In this document: positions 1 to 5,097 of the stretch, one piece after another
Position numbering within the stretch: position 1 is the first letter of the stretch
Layout: every line of letters begins with the position of its first letter
Assembly (NCBI GenBank): GCA_946478935.1
Contig: CAMLEL010000217.1
Span: forward strand, 1 to 5,097
DNA: 5,097 bases
DNA from: an uncultured Armatimonadota bacterium
GTDB taxonomy: Bacteria; Armatimonadota; Fimbriimonadia; Fimbriimonadales; Fimbriimonadaceae
Reading direction: 5' to 3'
Translations under genes and position numbers: made by a program
The notes under the pieces: generated by a model
What the model saw: the letters and a program-made list of their open reading frames with translations, nothing else
Told to the model about the DNA's origin: nothing
The model's database searches: none

Positions 1-1
1 C

Positions 2-976
2 CCGACGGAGGATGAAATGGTCGACTTAATCCTACTTGCAGGCGAGTCTATGGCCCGCTTTGGAATCGCCTGTGCAAGCGACATGATGACTGGATTTCTA
101 GACCTTCGAAAAGAGTTGTCGGCATATCGTCGAGCCGCGCGAAATGGTTGTGAGATTTGGACACGGCTCTACCTTCAATGGGGAGAAGTCTTTACTCGAG
201 ATGGTGAATTCCGCGCTCCAGATCTGCCCGAACTCTTGCGCGACGGCGATCAGCGATGTCGGGTTGCCGGCATCAAGATATTCGCCGATGGCGCAATTGG
301 CTCGGCCACAGCAGCGATCTATGGCGAGTACTCCGGTGCTCCTGCCACTGGACGGCGGATCAGCCGGCGGGCAAGAAATGCAGCCGCCACGACCGAGCAA
401 ACCGTAAGCGGTCAGCTCATCTATACGCCGGAACGGCTCAAAGAGATGGTCAAGATTGCGGACCGTCACGGGTTCCAGGTATCGGTTCACTCGATTGGCG
501 ACTACAGCACAGATTTGGTCATGGATGCATTTGAAGAGGTCGACGATCCCTCAAAACATCGGATTGAGCATGCGATGATTCTTTCTGACAGCCAGATCGA
601 ACGGATGGCCAAATTAGGATGCCACTGCTGTATGCAGCCAGAGTTCCTGCTACGATTCGGCCATAGCTACGTTGCCCAATTGGGAGCTGAACGGGCCTCG
701 ATGCTCAACCGCTCTCGCTCCGTTCTTGATGCGGGAGTACCGATGAGCTTCAGTTCGGACCGTCCGATTGTCGAAGGGAATCCGGAAACAGCTATCCGAG
801 TTGCGACTTCTCGGCCAGAACGCTTCAGCTCATCTGAAAACGTGACGCCGGCTGAAGCTTTCCATGCCTATACGGTGGCGGGTGCCCGAGCTAATGGTGA
901 CCTAGAACTGGGACGACTTGAGGCAGGAGAATGGGCACGGATTCGAATCGAGGCGTCTGATCTGCCCGTCAATTAG
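2..976 (+). CDS. YtcJ-type amidohydrolase (amidohydrolase family 3), 5'-truncated by the window edge
   Basis: This is a metal-dependent hydrolase of the YtcJ/NfdA type, a family that cleaves amide-like bonds; the substrate cannot be told from sequence. The frame is open from base 2, so the methionine at 17 is probably internal and not the start. About 324 residues are present of a family usually near 530, so the N-terminal part with the metal-binding HxH is missing. Counting from that Met, I see KIFADGAIGS (87-96), a VHSIGD block with His158 and Asp162, RIEHA with His185, and SFSSD with Asp248. These match the family's successive barrel-strand motifs. The tail has the expected AFHAYTVAGARANG and LGRLEAG segment (281-304) but ends about 10 residues later. 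Most relatives continue 20-30 residues, so the C-terminus looks short. A basic stretch at 112-131 also looks longer than the usual loop. The stop overlaps the convergent aldo/keto reductase gene by 8 bases. Family call is firm; substrate unknown. Confidence 0.85.
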   Translation, partial: PTEDEMVDLILLAGESMARFGIACASDMMTGFLDLRKELSAYRRAARNGCEIWTRLYLQWGEVFTRDGEFRAPDLPELLRDGDQRCRVAGIKIFADGAIGSATAAIYGEYSGAPATGRRISRRARNAAATTEQTVSGQLIYTPERLKEMVKIADRHGFQVSVHSIGDYSTDLVMDAFEEVDDPSKHRIEHAMILSDSQIERMAKLGCHCCMQPEFLLRFGHSYVAQLGAERASMLNRSRSVLDAGVPMSFSSDRPIVEGNPETAIRVATSRPERFSSSENVTPAEAFHAYTVAGARANGDLELGRLEAGEWARIRIEASDLPVN

Positions 977-1970
977 GGCGAGCGTTCGGGCCAAAGTTTG
1001 CGCTGTAGTAGTTCACATGATGTGAACCGGGAGCAAAAATCGCATCGACCTGCTTGAGGACCCTTTCCGTGAGTTGAATCTGGCATGCAGCTACCGATTC
1101 TTCCAGCTGATTGGCATTGCGGGCACCAATAATCGGCGAAGTAATGCCAGGTTGGCTGGCCACCCAAGCAAGAGCCAAGCTCGCCAAGTTCATCTGATTT
1201 CGCTCTGCGAGCGCCTTCAACCGAATCAATCTCGCAGTTGGAATCTGCTTCAAACGATGATTTGGATCGCTCTTGCTGTATCGTCCATCCTTGGTATTCG
1301 GATCTAGGTATTTGCCGCTGAGCATCCCTCCGGCGAGGGGTGACCATGGGATCACAGCGTAGTCGTAGGTTCTGCAGAACGGAAGCAGTTCGCTTTCGAT
1401 GCGTCGATCCAGGATGTTATAGGGTGGCTGCTCGCTCACGAAACCGCTCAGGCCCAGTTGCTTGGCCACGTAATGCGCCTCGCACACCTGCCATGCGGCA
1501 TAGGTGGAACACCCGGCATATCGAACCTTGCCGGCACGGACGAGATCTTCGAGCCCCCGCAGGGTTTCGTCAATCGGGATGGCAGGCTGGGGTCGATGGA
1601 TTTGATACAGGTCGATCCAATCCGTCCCAAGTCGCTTGAGTGATGCTTCGCAAGCCTGGATGATGTGCCGCCGACTGTTGCCCCAGGCATTCGGGTCATG
1701 GTCGTCCATCTTGCCGTGGCATTTGGTTGCAAGGACGATCCCATTTCGCTTGTCCTTTAGCGCCTTGCCAACGATTGTCTCGCTGACACCGCGTGCATAG
1801 ACGTCGGCAGTATCAAAGAAGTTGACGCCTAGATCGATCGCCCGGTGAGCGATATCGATGGCTTCCTTCTCGTGCGACCCCCAATCATCCGGTTCCCAGC
1901 CGAATGTCATGGTGCCCAAGCAGGCCACGGAAACCTGCACACCGGTACGCCCAAGCGGTCGATACTGCAT
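969..1970 (-). CDS. Aldo/keto reductase (Tas/aryl-alcohol dehydrogenase-related type)
   Basis: This is an NAD(P)H-dependent oxidoreductase of the aldo/keto reductase superfamily, which reduces aldehydes or ketones in a cytoplasmic (beta/alpha)8 barrel. The 333-residue length is normal. The opening MQYRPLGRTGVQVSVACLG is typical. The catalytic tetrad is intact: Asp53 and Tyr58 in FFDTADVYARG, Lys83 in LATKCHG, and His125 in DLYQIHRPQP. Cofactor-binding segments are visible as WSPLAGGMLSGKY (209-221) and PIIGARNANQLEES (279-292). There is no signal peptide. It is the last gene of a probable minus-strand operon, 15 bases after the upstream gene's stop. A GAGGT Shine-Dalgarno lies 12 bases before the ATG and overlaps that stop codon, which suggests coupled translation. 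Physiological substrate cannot be inferred; its neighbours are not recognisable pathway partners. Confidence 0.93.
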   Translation of the reverse strand: MQYRPLGRTGVQVSVACLGTMTFGWEPDDWGSHEKEAIDIAHRAIDLGVNFFDTADVYARGVSETIVGKALKDKRNGIVLATKCHGKMDDHDPNAWGNSRRHIIQACEASLKRLGTDWIDLYQIHRPQPAIPIDETLRGLEDLVRAGKVRYAGCSTYAAWQVCEAHYVAKQLGLSGFVSEQPPYNILDRRIESELLPFCRTYDYAVIPWSPLAGGMLSGKYLDPNTKDGRYSKSDPNHRLKQIPTARLIRLKALAERNQMNLASLALAWVASQPGITSPIIGARNANQLEESVAACQIQLTERVLKQVDAIFAPGSHHVNYYSANFGPNARPN

Positions 1971-1982
1971 GGATCGGTGTTT

Positions 1983-1987
1983 ACCTC
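1983..1987 (-). promoter_or_regulatory. Shine-Dalgarno of the aldo/keto reductase overlapping the upstream stop codon
   Basis: On the minus strand GAGGT lies 12 bases upstream of the reductase ATG. Its first two bases (GA) are part of the TGA stop of the preceding secreted-protein gene. The arrangement fits termination-coupled reinitiation. The spacing is longer than the usual 5-9 bases, so initiation may depend on coupling. This is inference from sequence only. Confidence 0.5.
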
Positions 1988-2798
1988 AGTCCACAATGCG
2001 AGGGCTGTTTTCGTTATCCCGAAACAGATAAGTCAGGGTGACAATCGACTTGAATGGCTGGTGGGCGAGTCCGTCTCGGACTTCAACATTCGTCAAGCCG
2101 TACTCACCACGGACTCTACTTAGCACGGAGCGTGGGCCTCCTCTTAGGGCCTGCCATTCCGGTCCAGAGAAGGATCGTTGAGCGTCGTTGAAAAGTGGTT
2201 CGCGCTCCTGCTGCGAACCCAATCGAACCAGAATCCAGTAGCTGGAGCGCTGAAATCTTGGAATGATCGCCTCTGTATCGACGGCAATGACTGGCATTGA
2301 GGCCAATTCGTGCCATCCGTTCGGGAATCCAGGAGGAATTGTCGGTGACTCAAACTCCGCAATTTTGTGCCAACGAGGCCGCGGACCTTCCTCAATGGGA
2401 ATATCGCTCACTCCGACAACTTGTCCCGGTCCAGTCAGGTTTGCCCACTTCCAAGTCTCTCCAACTGCTATGGGTCGAATCCAGACAACCTGCCGGATTC
2501 CATCTCGCACGCGGGCAATTCGCGGGCCCGGGCCAGGGCTGACTGCGGGCACATCCTCTACGAAACCGCCCTCTCTTTTGATCACCTCAAGTTCAGGAGC
2601 ATCCGACTTGGGGAAAAAGTAATAGTAAGTCGTACGGACCAATCCGCCGGGACGCCACGATCCGGATCGAGTCACTGACTGTCGTGGAACGCCTTCCAGT
2701 CGAGGCACGGGGAGTAATGGTTCCAGGTCCGTTGAAAGGAACGGCTGCGGCAAAATCCGGCTAGGCTGCAATATAAAGATCGCCAGCAGTGCCAGCAT
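1986..2798 (-). CDS. Predicted secreted protein, family not recognised
   Basis: I do not recognise this 270-residue protein. It begins with a hydrophobic leader (MLALLAIFILQPS) without basic residues, followed by a polar chain with no further membrane segment, which suggests export. It has no cysteine and is rich in proline, arginine and tryptophan. Features visible from this start include a YYYF cluster near residues 58-61, a PGPGPRIARVRDG stretch near 87-99, and a tail (LTYLFRDNENSPRIVD) that could form a last beta strand. No catalytic motif stands out. I chose the ATG at 2798 because GGTGGA lies 10 bases before it. An in-frame GTG at 2813 would add five residues, but it lies inside that GGTGGA and has no Shine-Dalgarno of its own. 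It follows the STN-like gene closely and precedes the reductase by 15 bases, so it is probably co-transcribed with both. The reading frame is convincing; the function is unknown. Confidence 0.75.
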   Translation of the reverse strand: MLALLAIFILQPSRILPQPFLSTDLEPLLPVPRLEGVPRQSVTRSGSWRPGGLVRTTYYYFFPKSDAPELEVIKREGGFVEDVPAVSPGPGPRIARVRDGIRQVVWIRPIAVGETWKWANLTGPGQVVGVSDIPIEEGPRPRWHKIAEFESPTIPPGFPNGWHELASMPVIAVDTEAIIPRFQRSSYWILVRLGSQQEREPLFNDAQRSFSGPEWQALRGGPRSVLSRVRGEYGLTNVEVRDGLAHQPFKSIVTLTYLFRDNENSPRIVD

Positions 2799-2834
2799 GC
2801 TTACATTGTCCACCGGAATCGACGGAAAGTTGGG

Positions 2835-3872
2835 CTAGTTCAGCCGGACAACTCCCGCCGGTCTGCCATTCGCATCGAGAACGGGGATCTCCATTCGAAC
2901 GTTGAATCGAGAATCCACCATCAACATCGCGGATCGTGACGGATCGACTCGCTGGAGAATGCCATTTCCTCTCTGGTAGGCGTTGCCCGAGTTGGATGCG
3001 GGGTCGATTTCTCGGATGCGCTGTAGCGCCAATCGGGTGAGGGGACTTCGCGGACTCAACTCAAATCGCCCCTCTGACCCAGCTTCGGCAAGCGTAGCGG
3101 CGATTTGAGAGTTCGAAAGGGCGTTAAGGCAGGCAACACGAAAATCTCGGGCTTTGGTTTGTTCGGCAATTGTCGCACGGCGACTTTCGCGGATTGGCAT
3201 TTCCCGAATCGTGGCCACTGCCCGCTTCTTTATCTCACCGGGATCGAGTTCGAATTGATAGTCTTTTGCCGTGACATTCAAGCGTGCACCAACGGCCTTC
3301 GCCGACCACTTCATGAGATCCAGTTCGGGCATCTCTTTTACGTTCACAAAGACGGGCGCTTCGGAATAGAGCCAATGCACCACGACTGGCTTCCCGAAGG
3401 TGGTGGCAAGGTTTTCCAGCTTGATCGCATCTCCTTTCTCCGTCCGGAACGTCACTTTGCCTTCTGTTACAGCGGTGGGTGGAATTCCGATGAAATTCAC
3501 CTGAGCTGCAGTCTCTTCGGCTGGCGCCTCAAACGTCACGCGGCCAGATCTTGAAACCTCGACTTCCACAGCTTGTTCTCGCTCGGGGTTCCCTCTGAAA
3601 ACGGTCGGCGCGACACGGCGGCGGGAAAGTAATTGGTCGCTGAGAACCAACTCGTTGCCGGGAAGAATTGTGTGTTTCAGCTGCGCCTTGATTGCGCGAG
3701 CCATCTCACCAAGGTCAGCCACCTCGAATTCAGCCGGACCAAGCAGCTTGGCGTCGCCCTGCGTCATCACGACGTTCTGCTTAGTTGCGTCAGCTAGAAA
3801 CGTGGTGAAGTCATTGGCGCTCCCGCCTCGAAACTGGACGGCAAGGATTGTGGCGAGAAGTAGCGTGTTCAT
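2835..3872 (-). CDS. Predicted secreted protein with two possible STN/secretin-N-like repeats
   Basis: This 345-residue protein starts with a short uncharged hydrophobic leader (MNTLLLATILAVQ), which suggests export. No later membrane segment is seen. Residues 21-79 (DFTTFLADATKQNVV ... NELVLSD) have the helix-strand-helix-strand pattern of the STN/secretin short N-terminal domain, in which a helix and a 'nvv'-like strand precede a second helix and strand. Residues about 151-210 (KLENLATTFGKPVVV ... YQFELD) repeat the same pattern, with LA and VV at matching spacing. A Pro/Glu-rich segment separates the copies. The remainder (about 215-345) contains basic helices and a final strand-rich segment (MEIPVLDANGRPAGVVRLN), and it is not recognised. 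There is no secretin beta-barrel, so this is not a full secretin. The start has a good GAGG 8 bases upstream. It is the first gene of the probable operon. The domain idea is moderate inference; the gene itself is well supported. Confidence 0.78.
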   Translation of the reverse strand: MNTLLLATILAVQFRGGSANDFTTFLADATKQNVVMTQGDAKLLGPAEFEVADLGEMARAIKAQLKHTILPGNELVLSDQLLSRRRVAPTVFRGNPEREQAVEVEVSRSGRVTFEAPAEETAAQVNFIGIPPTAVTEGKVTFRTEKGDAIKLENLATTFGKPVVVHWLYSEAPVFVNVKEMPELDLMKWSAKAVGARLNVTAKDYQFELDPGEIKKRAVATIREMPIRESRRATIAEQTKARDFRVACLNALSNSQIAATLAEAGSEGRFELSPRSPLTRLALQRIREIDPASNSGNAYQRGNGILQRVDPSRSAMLMVDSRFNVRMEIPVLDANGRPAGVVRLN

Positions 3873-3880
3873 GGTGGTTG

Positions 3881-3884
3881 CCTC
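3881..3884 (-). promoter_or_regulatory. Shine-Dalgarno of the STN-like secreted protein gene
   Basis: GAGG on the minus strand lies 8 bases upstream of the ATG at 3872. It is the best-spaced ribosome binding site in the window and fixes this start. Confidence 0.6.
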
Positions 3885-3967
3885 GGATTCTTAGACGCCC
3901 TGGTACAGGCTGCGTTACGAGTCGAAAAGTGGCGCTCCTACTCTTTTTTAACGGGGCCATATGACCC

Positions 3968-4002
3968 GAAGCCCTCAGATTTCGGGAACGCGGGCTTCTT
4001 TT
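3968..4002 (+). terminator. Terminator-like hairpin followed by TTTT, upstream of the zinc-ribbon gene
   Basis: GAAGCCC (3968-3974) pairs exactly with GGGCTTC (3992-3998) around a 17-base loop, and TTTT follows at 3999-4002. The U-run is on the plus-strand transcript only. No plus-strand gene ends here, so it would act as a leader attenuator for the gene at 4019 or end a short non-coding transcript. The stem is short and the loop is large, so it may be fortuitous. Confidence 0.35.
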
Positions 4003-4018
4003 CTCGAGTCTCGGGGAT

Positions 4019-4345
4019 ATGGAATCGGCATTCTTTGCCGATCAGATAAATAGCAAGATGGCCTTACAACCTCGATTCAATAACAACCGCAGACAGTTCG
4101 CAGCCGCGAACTTAAAGCGATGCCCGCTTTGCGGCGCAGTCAACGCGCAGCAGAATGAAACTTGCTTCGCATGTGGTTGGTACGGTCAATTCGATCGAGA
4201 TCCCGAAACCGTTGAGGAAGGGTTGAATTTGCTCATTGATCGTTGTCCGGAACTTGCCAACGCAACCAGCTTCACTCCTCCCAAATACACATTTTGGGAT
4301 CGAATCATTGCGTTTTTCCGACGTCGAGTCGACTTAAGGGCTTAA
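4019..4345 (+). CDS. Small zinc-ribbon protein
   Basis: This small protein (108 residues from this start) carries a four-cysteine zinc ribbon: CPLCG (Cys35, Cys38) and CFACG (Cys49, Cys52), a CxxC-10-CxxC spacing typical of rubredoxin-knuckle zinc ribbons. The N-terminal side is basic and Asn/Gln-rich (RFNNNRRQFAAANLKR). The middle is acidic (DRDPETVEEG), and the C-terminus is an amphipathic aromatic/basic segment (TFWDRIIAFFRRR, 91-103) that could contact a membrane or a partner. It has no signal peptide, so it is probably cytoplasmic. Such ribbons bind nucleic acid or protein, and the role here is unknown. Start choice is uncertain: the ATG at 4019 has GGGG only 2 bases upstream, and the ATG at 4058 (95 residues) has no Shine-Dalgarno either. 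It is transcribed away from the STN-like gene and converges on the DUF3298 gene with a 12-base overlap. Confidence 0.72.
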   Translation: MESAFFADQINSKMALQPRFNNNRRQFAAANLKRCPLCGAVNAQQNETCFACGWYGQFDRDPETVEEGLNLLIDRCPELANATSFTPPKYTFWDRIIAFFRRRVDLRA

Positions 4346-4996
4346 CAACTCCTTACGAAAATTCATGCCCAACTCCGCGATCGAAAGCGAAACGTCGAAG
4401 TCGCCGGCCGCATAGGGTCCCACGTCATATGGATTCATATGCCAAACCAAACCCTTCTTGGTAGGCGTCCACCGTTCGAGCATCGTCGGAGTGAGCTTTT
4501 TCAGATCTCCATTCTTGATCCAGTCGGCACCCTCAATCTTCCTAAGCTTTGCCATCAACAGGGCATTGGTATGCCGATAAGCGTCAAAACCACGATTGAA
4601 TAGATCAGCCAGCTTCAGTCGTTTTGGTTTGCCGGAGACGATGCCAAATGAGATCGTTTCCATTCCGTGATTGGGGTGGGCGCCGCCCGAATAGTTGTAT
4701 TCCGAGACAGCAACGCTAACCAGCGTCTTGGTTTGGTAGGTGACATCAAATCCGAGTTCCAATTCCCAGGGATGCGTGGGCCGACCGAGGTCTTTCGCTG
4801 TTCGATCCGCTTCCTTCACCCAAGCATCGACACGCTTCTTGGCAAGGCTCGCGAGGGTTGCATTCATTGCTTGCCCGATGGGATGGTGCGAGTATCGAAG
4901 GTAGGTCGCCTGGGCAGAGTAATAATCGGCCCTGGATCGGCTGATTCGAACTGGCTCAGGGTCGGCAAGAAGCGTGGTGAAAATCGCCAGCAGCAT
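4334..4996 (-). CDS. Secreted DUF3298 (RsiV-type) domain protein
   Basis: This is a stand-alone, predicted exported protein with the DUF3298 domain known from the extracellular part of the anti-sigma factor RsiV and from PdaC-type proteins. Numbering from the chosen start (220 residues), a hydrophobic leader (MLLAIFTTLLA) precedes a helical segment (about 24-68) matching the usual N-terminal DUF4163-like half. The signature elements follow: YSGGAHPNHG (102-111), LKLADLF (127-133), and GLVWHMNPYDVGPYAAG (182-198) leading to DVSLSIAEL. The latter matches the family's 'yeiaPYAaG' block. In RsiV this fold binds lysozyme. Here there is no cytoplasmic sigma-binding segment and no transmembrane anchor beyond the leader, so it is not an obvious anti-sigma factor. 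The ATG at 5011 would add five residues; the one at 4996 is preferred because GGGA lies 9 bases before it. Divergent from purB; overlaps the zinc-ribbon gene by 12 bases. Confidence 0.85.
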   Translation of the reverse strand: MLLAIFTTLLADPEPVRISRSRADYYSAQATYLRYSHHPIGQAMNATLASLAKKRVDAWVKEADRTAKDLGRPTHPWELELGFDVTYQTKTLVSVAVSEYNYSGGAHPNHGMETISFGIVSGKPKRLKLADLFNRGFDAYRHTNALLMAKLRKIEGADWIKNGDLKKLTPTMLERWTPTKKGLVWHMNPYDVGPYAAGDFDVSLSIAELGMNFRKELLSP

Positions 4997-5005
4997 GGTG
5001 GTAGG

Positions 5006-5009
5006 TCCC
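5006..5009 (-). promoter_or_regulatory. Shine-Dalgarno-like GGGA that favours the 4996 start
   Basis: GGGA on the minus strand lies 9 bases before the ATG at 4996. The upstream ATG at 5011 has no purine-rich site. A weak -10-like TACACT lies on the minus strand about 8 bases before 5011, which would place transcription start close to that ATG and also favours the inner start. Weak evidence. Confidence 0.35.
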
Positions 5010-5051
5010 ATTCAGATCAAGTGTACATCGGCTGGTACCCTTAGTCCTTCC

Positions 5052-5097
5052 ATGATCGACCGCTATACCACGTCCCCCATGAACGCCATTTGGAGCC
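5052..5097 (+). CDS. purB: Adenylosuccinate lyase, N-terminus only (cut by the window end)
   Basis: Fifteen complete codons read MIDRYTTSPMNAIWS. This matches the characteristic opening of bacterial adenylosuccinate lyase (for example MIERYSRPEMSAIW in Bacillus), which cleaves SAICAR to AICAR and adenylosuccinate to AMP in purine biosynthesis, in the cytoplasm. No Shine-Dalgarno is visible in the preceding CCTTAGTCCTTCC. The gene runs divergently from the DUF3298 gene, with a gap of 40-55 bases depending on that gene's start. The match is short but distinctive; the rest of the gene lies outside the window. Confidence 0.85.
   Translation, partial: MIDRYTTSPMNAIWS

Larger units (their letters stand above)
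3873..4018. other. Divergent intergenic region between the secreted-protein operon and the zinc-ribbon gene
   Basis: This is the longest non-coding stretch in the window and should hold promoters for both flanking genes. I see no clear -35/-10 pair on either strand. It contains a T-run (3944-3949), an imperfect palindrome GGGCCATATGACCC centred on CATATG (3954-3967), and a terminator-like hairpin at 3968-4002. There is no open frame with coding character. Confidence 0.6.

Noticed and set aside
98..490. Minus-strand open frame of 130 codons inside the amidohydrolase
   Set aside because: It is antisense to a well-supported enzyme frame and its translation has no recognisable domain.
3105..3554. 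Plus-strand open frame of 149 codons inside the STN-like gene
   Set aside because: It is a shadow of the minus-strand gene, which has a good ribosome binding site and leader; the product looks non-protein-like.
3952..3968. Imperfect palindrome around CATATG as a second terminator
   Set aside because: The T-run precedes rather than follows it on the plus strand, and the minus strand has no T-run after it.
3985..4011. ECF-sigma-like GGAAC ... GTCT pair before the zinc-ribbon gene
   Set aside because: The spacer is about 18 bases and the -10 part is poor; the GGAAC falls in the hairpin loop and could easily be chance.
4426..4441. Two CATATG sites four bases apart
   Set aside because: They are explained by the codons for the conserved HMNPYD motif of the DUF3298 protein.
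4667..5044. Plus-strand open frame of 125 codons opposite the DUF3298 gene
   Set aside because: It is antisense to a gene with clear family motifs and has no recognisable product.
969..5097. Whole window as a defence or mobile-element system
   Set aside because: No nuclease, ATPase, toxin, transposase, integrase, direct-repeat boundary or reverse transcriptase is present; flanking content is ordinary metabolic and envelope genes.

Overview
The window is ordinary bacterial chromosome of moderate GC. It is densely packed: neighbouring genes overlap or sit tens of bases apart, and the longest gap is about 146 bases. No rRNA, tRNA, CRISPR array, insertion sequence or phage gene is visible. The host is Gram-negative-like: three predicted secreted proteins have short, uncharged hydrophobic leaders, one of them possibly carries secretin/STN-type domains, and there is an RsiV-type (DUF3298) protein. 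The impression is of an Armatimonadota (Fimbriimonadales-like) genome, but this is a low-confidence guess from protein style, not from a marker gene.

Layout, left to right. (1) Positions 2-976 (+): the C-terminal part of a YtcJ-type metal-dependent amidohydrolase whose N-terminal half lies outside the window. (2) Positions 3872 down to 969 (-): a probable three-gene operon. It holds a secreted protein with two possible STN/secretin-N-like repeats, a secreted protein of unknown family, and a complete aldo/keto reductase with an intact catalytic tetrad. The reductase ends inside the amidohydrolase stop region (8-base tail-to-tail overlap). (3) Positions 3873-4018: a divergent intergenic region with a hairpin plus T-run resembling an intrinsic terminator or attenuator. 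(4) Positions 4019-4345 (+): a small four-cysteine zinc-ribbon protein. (5) Positions 4996 (or 5011) down to 4334 (-): a secreted DUF3298/RsiV-domain protein, overlapping the zinc-ribbon gene tail to tail by 12 bases. (6) From 5052 (+): the first 15 codons of purB, adenylosuccinate lyase, cut off by the window end.

How the genes relate. The spacing within the minus-strand trio (21-36 and 15 bases, with a Shine-Dalgarno overlapping a stop codon before the reductase) supports co-transcription. Nothing in the sequences shows that the two secreted proteins and the reductase share a pathway. The amidohydrolase and reductase are each recognisable enzymes of unknown substrate. I found no convincing new multi-gene system. 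The least explained parts are the two secreted orphans, the stand-alone DUF3298 protein beside purB, and the hairpin in the 3873-4018 gap.
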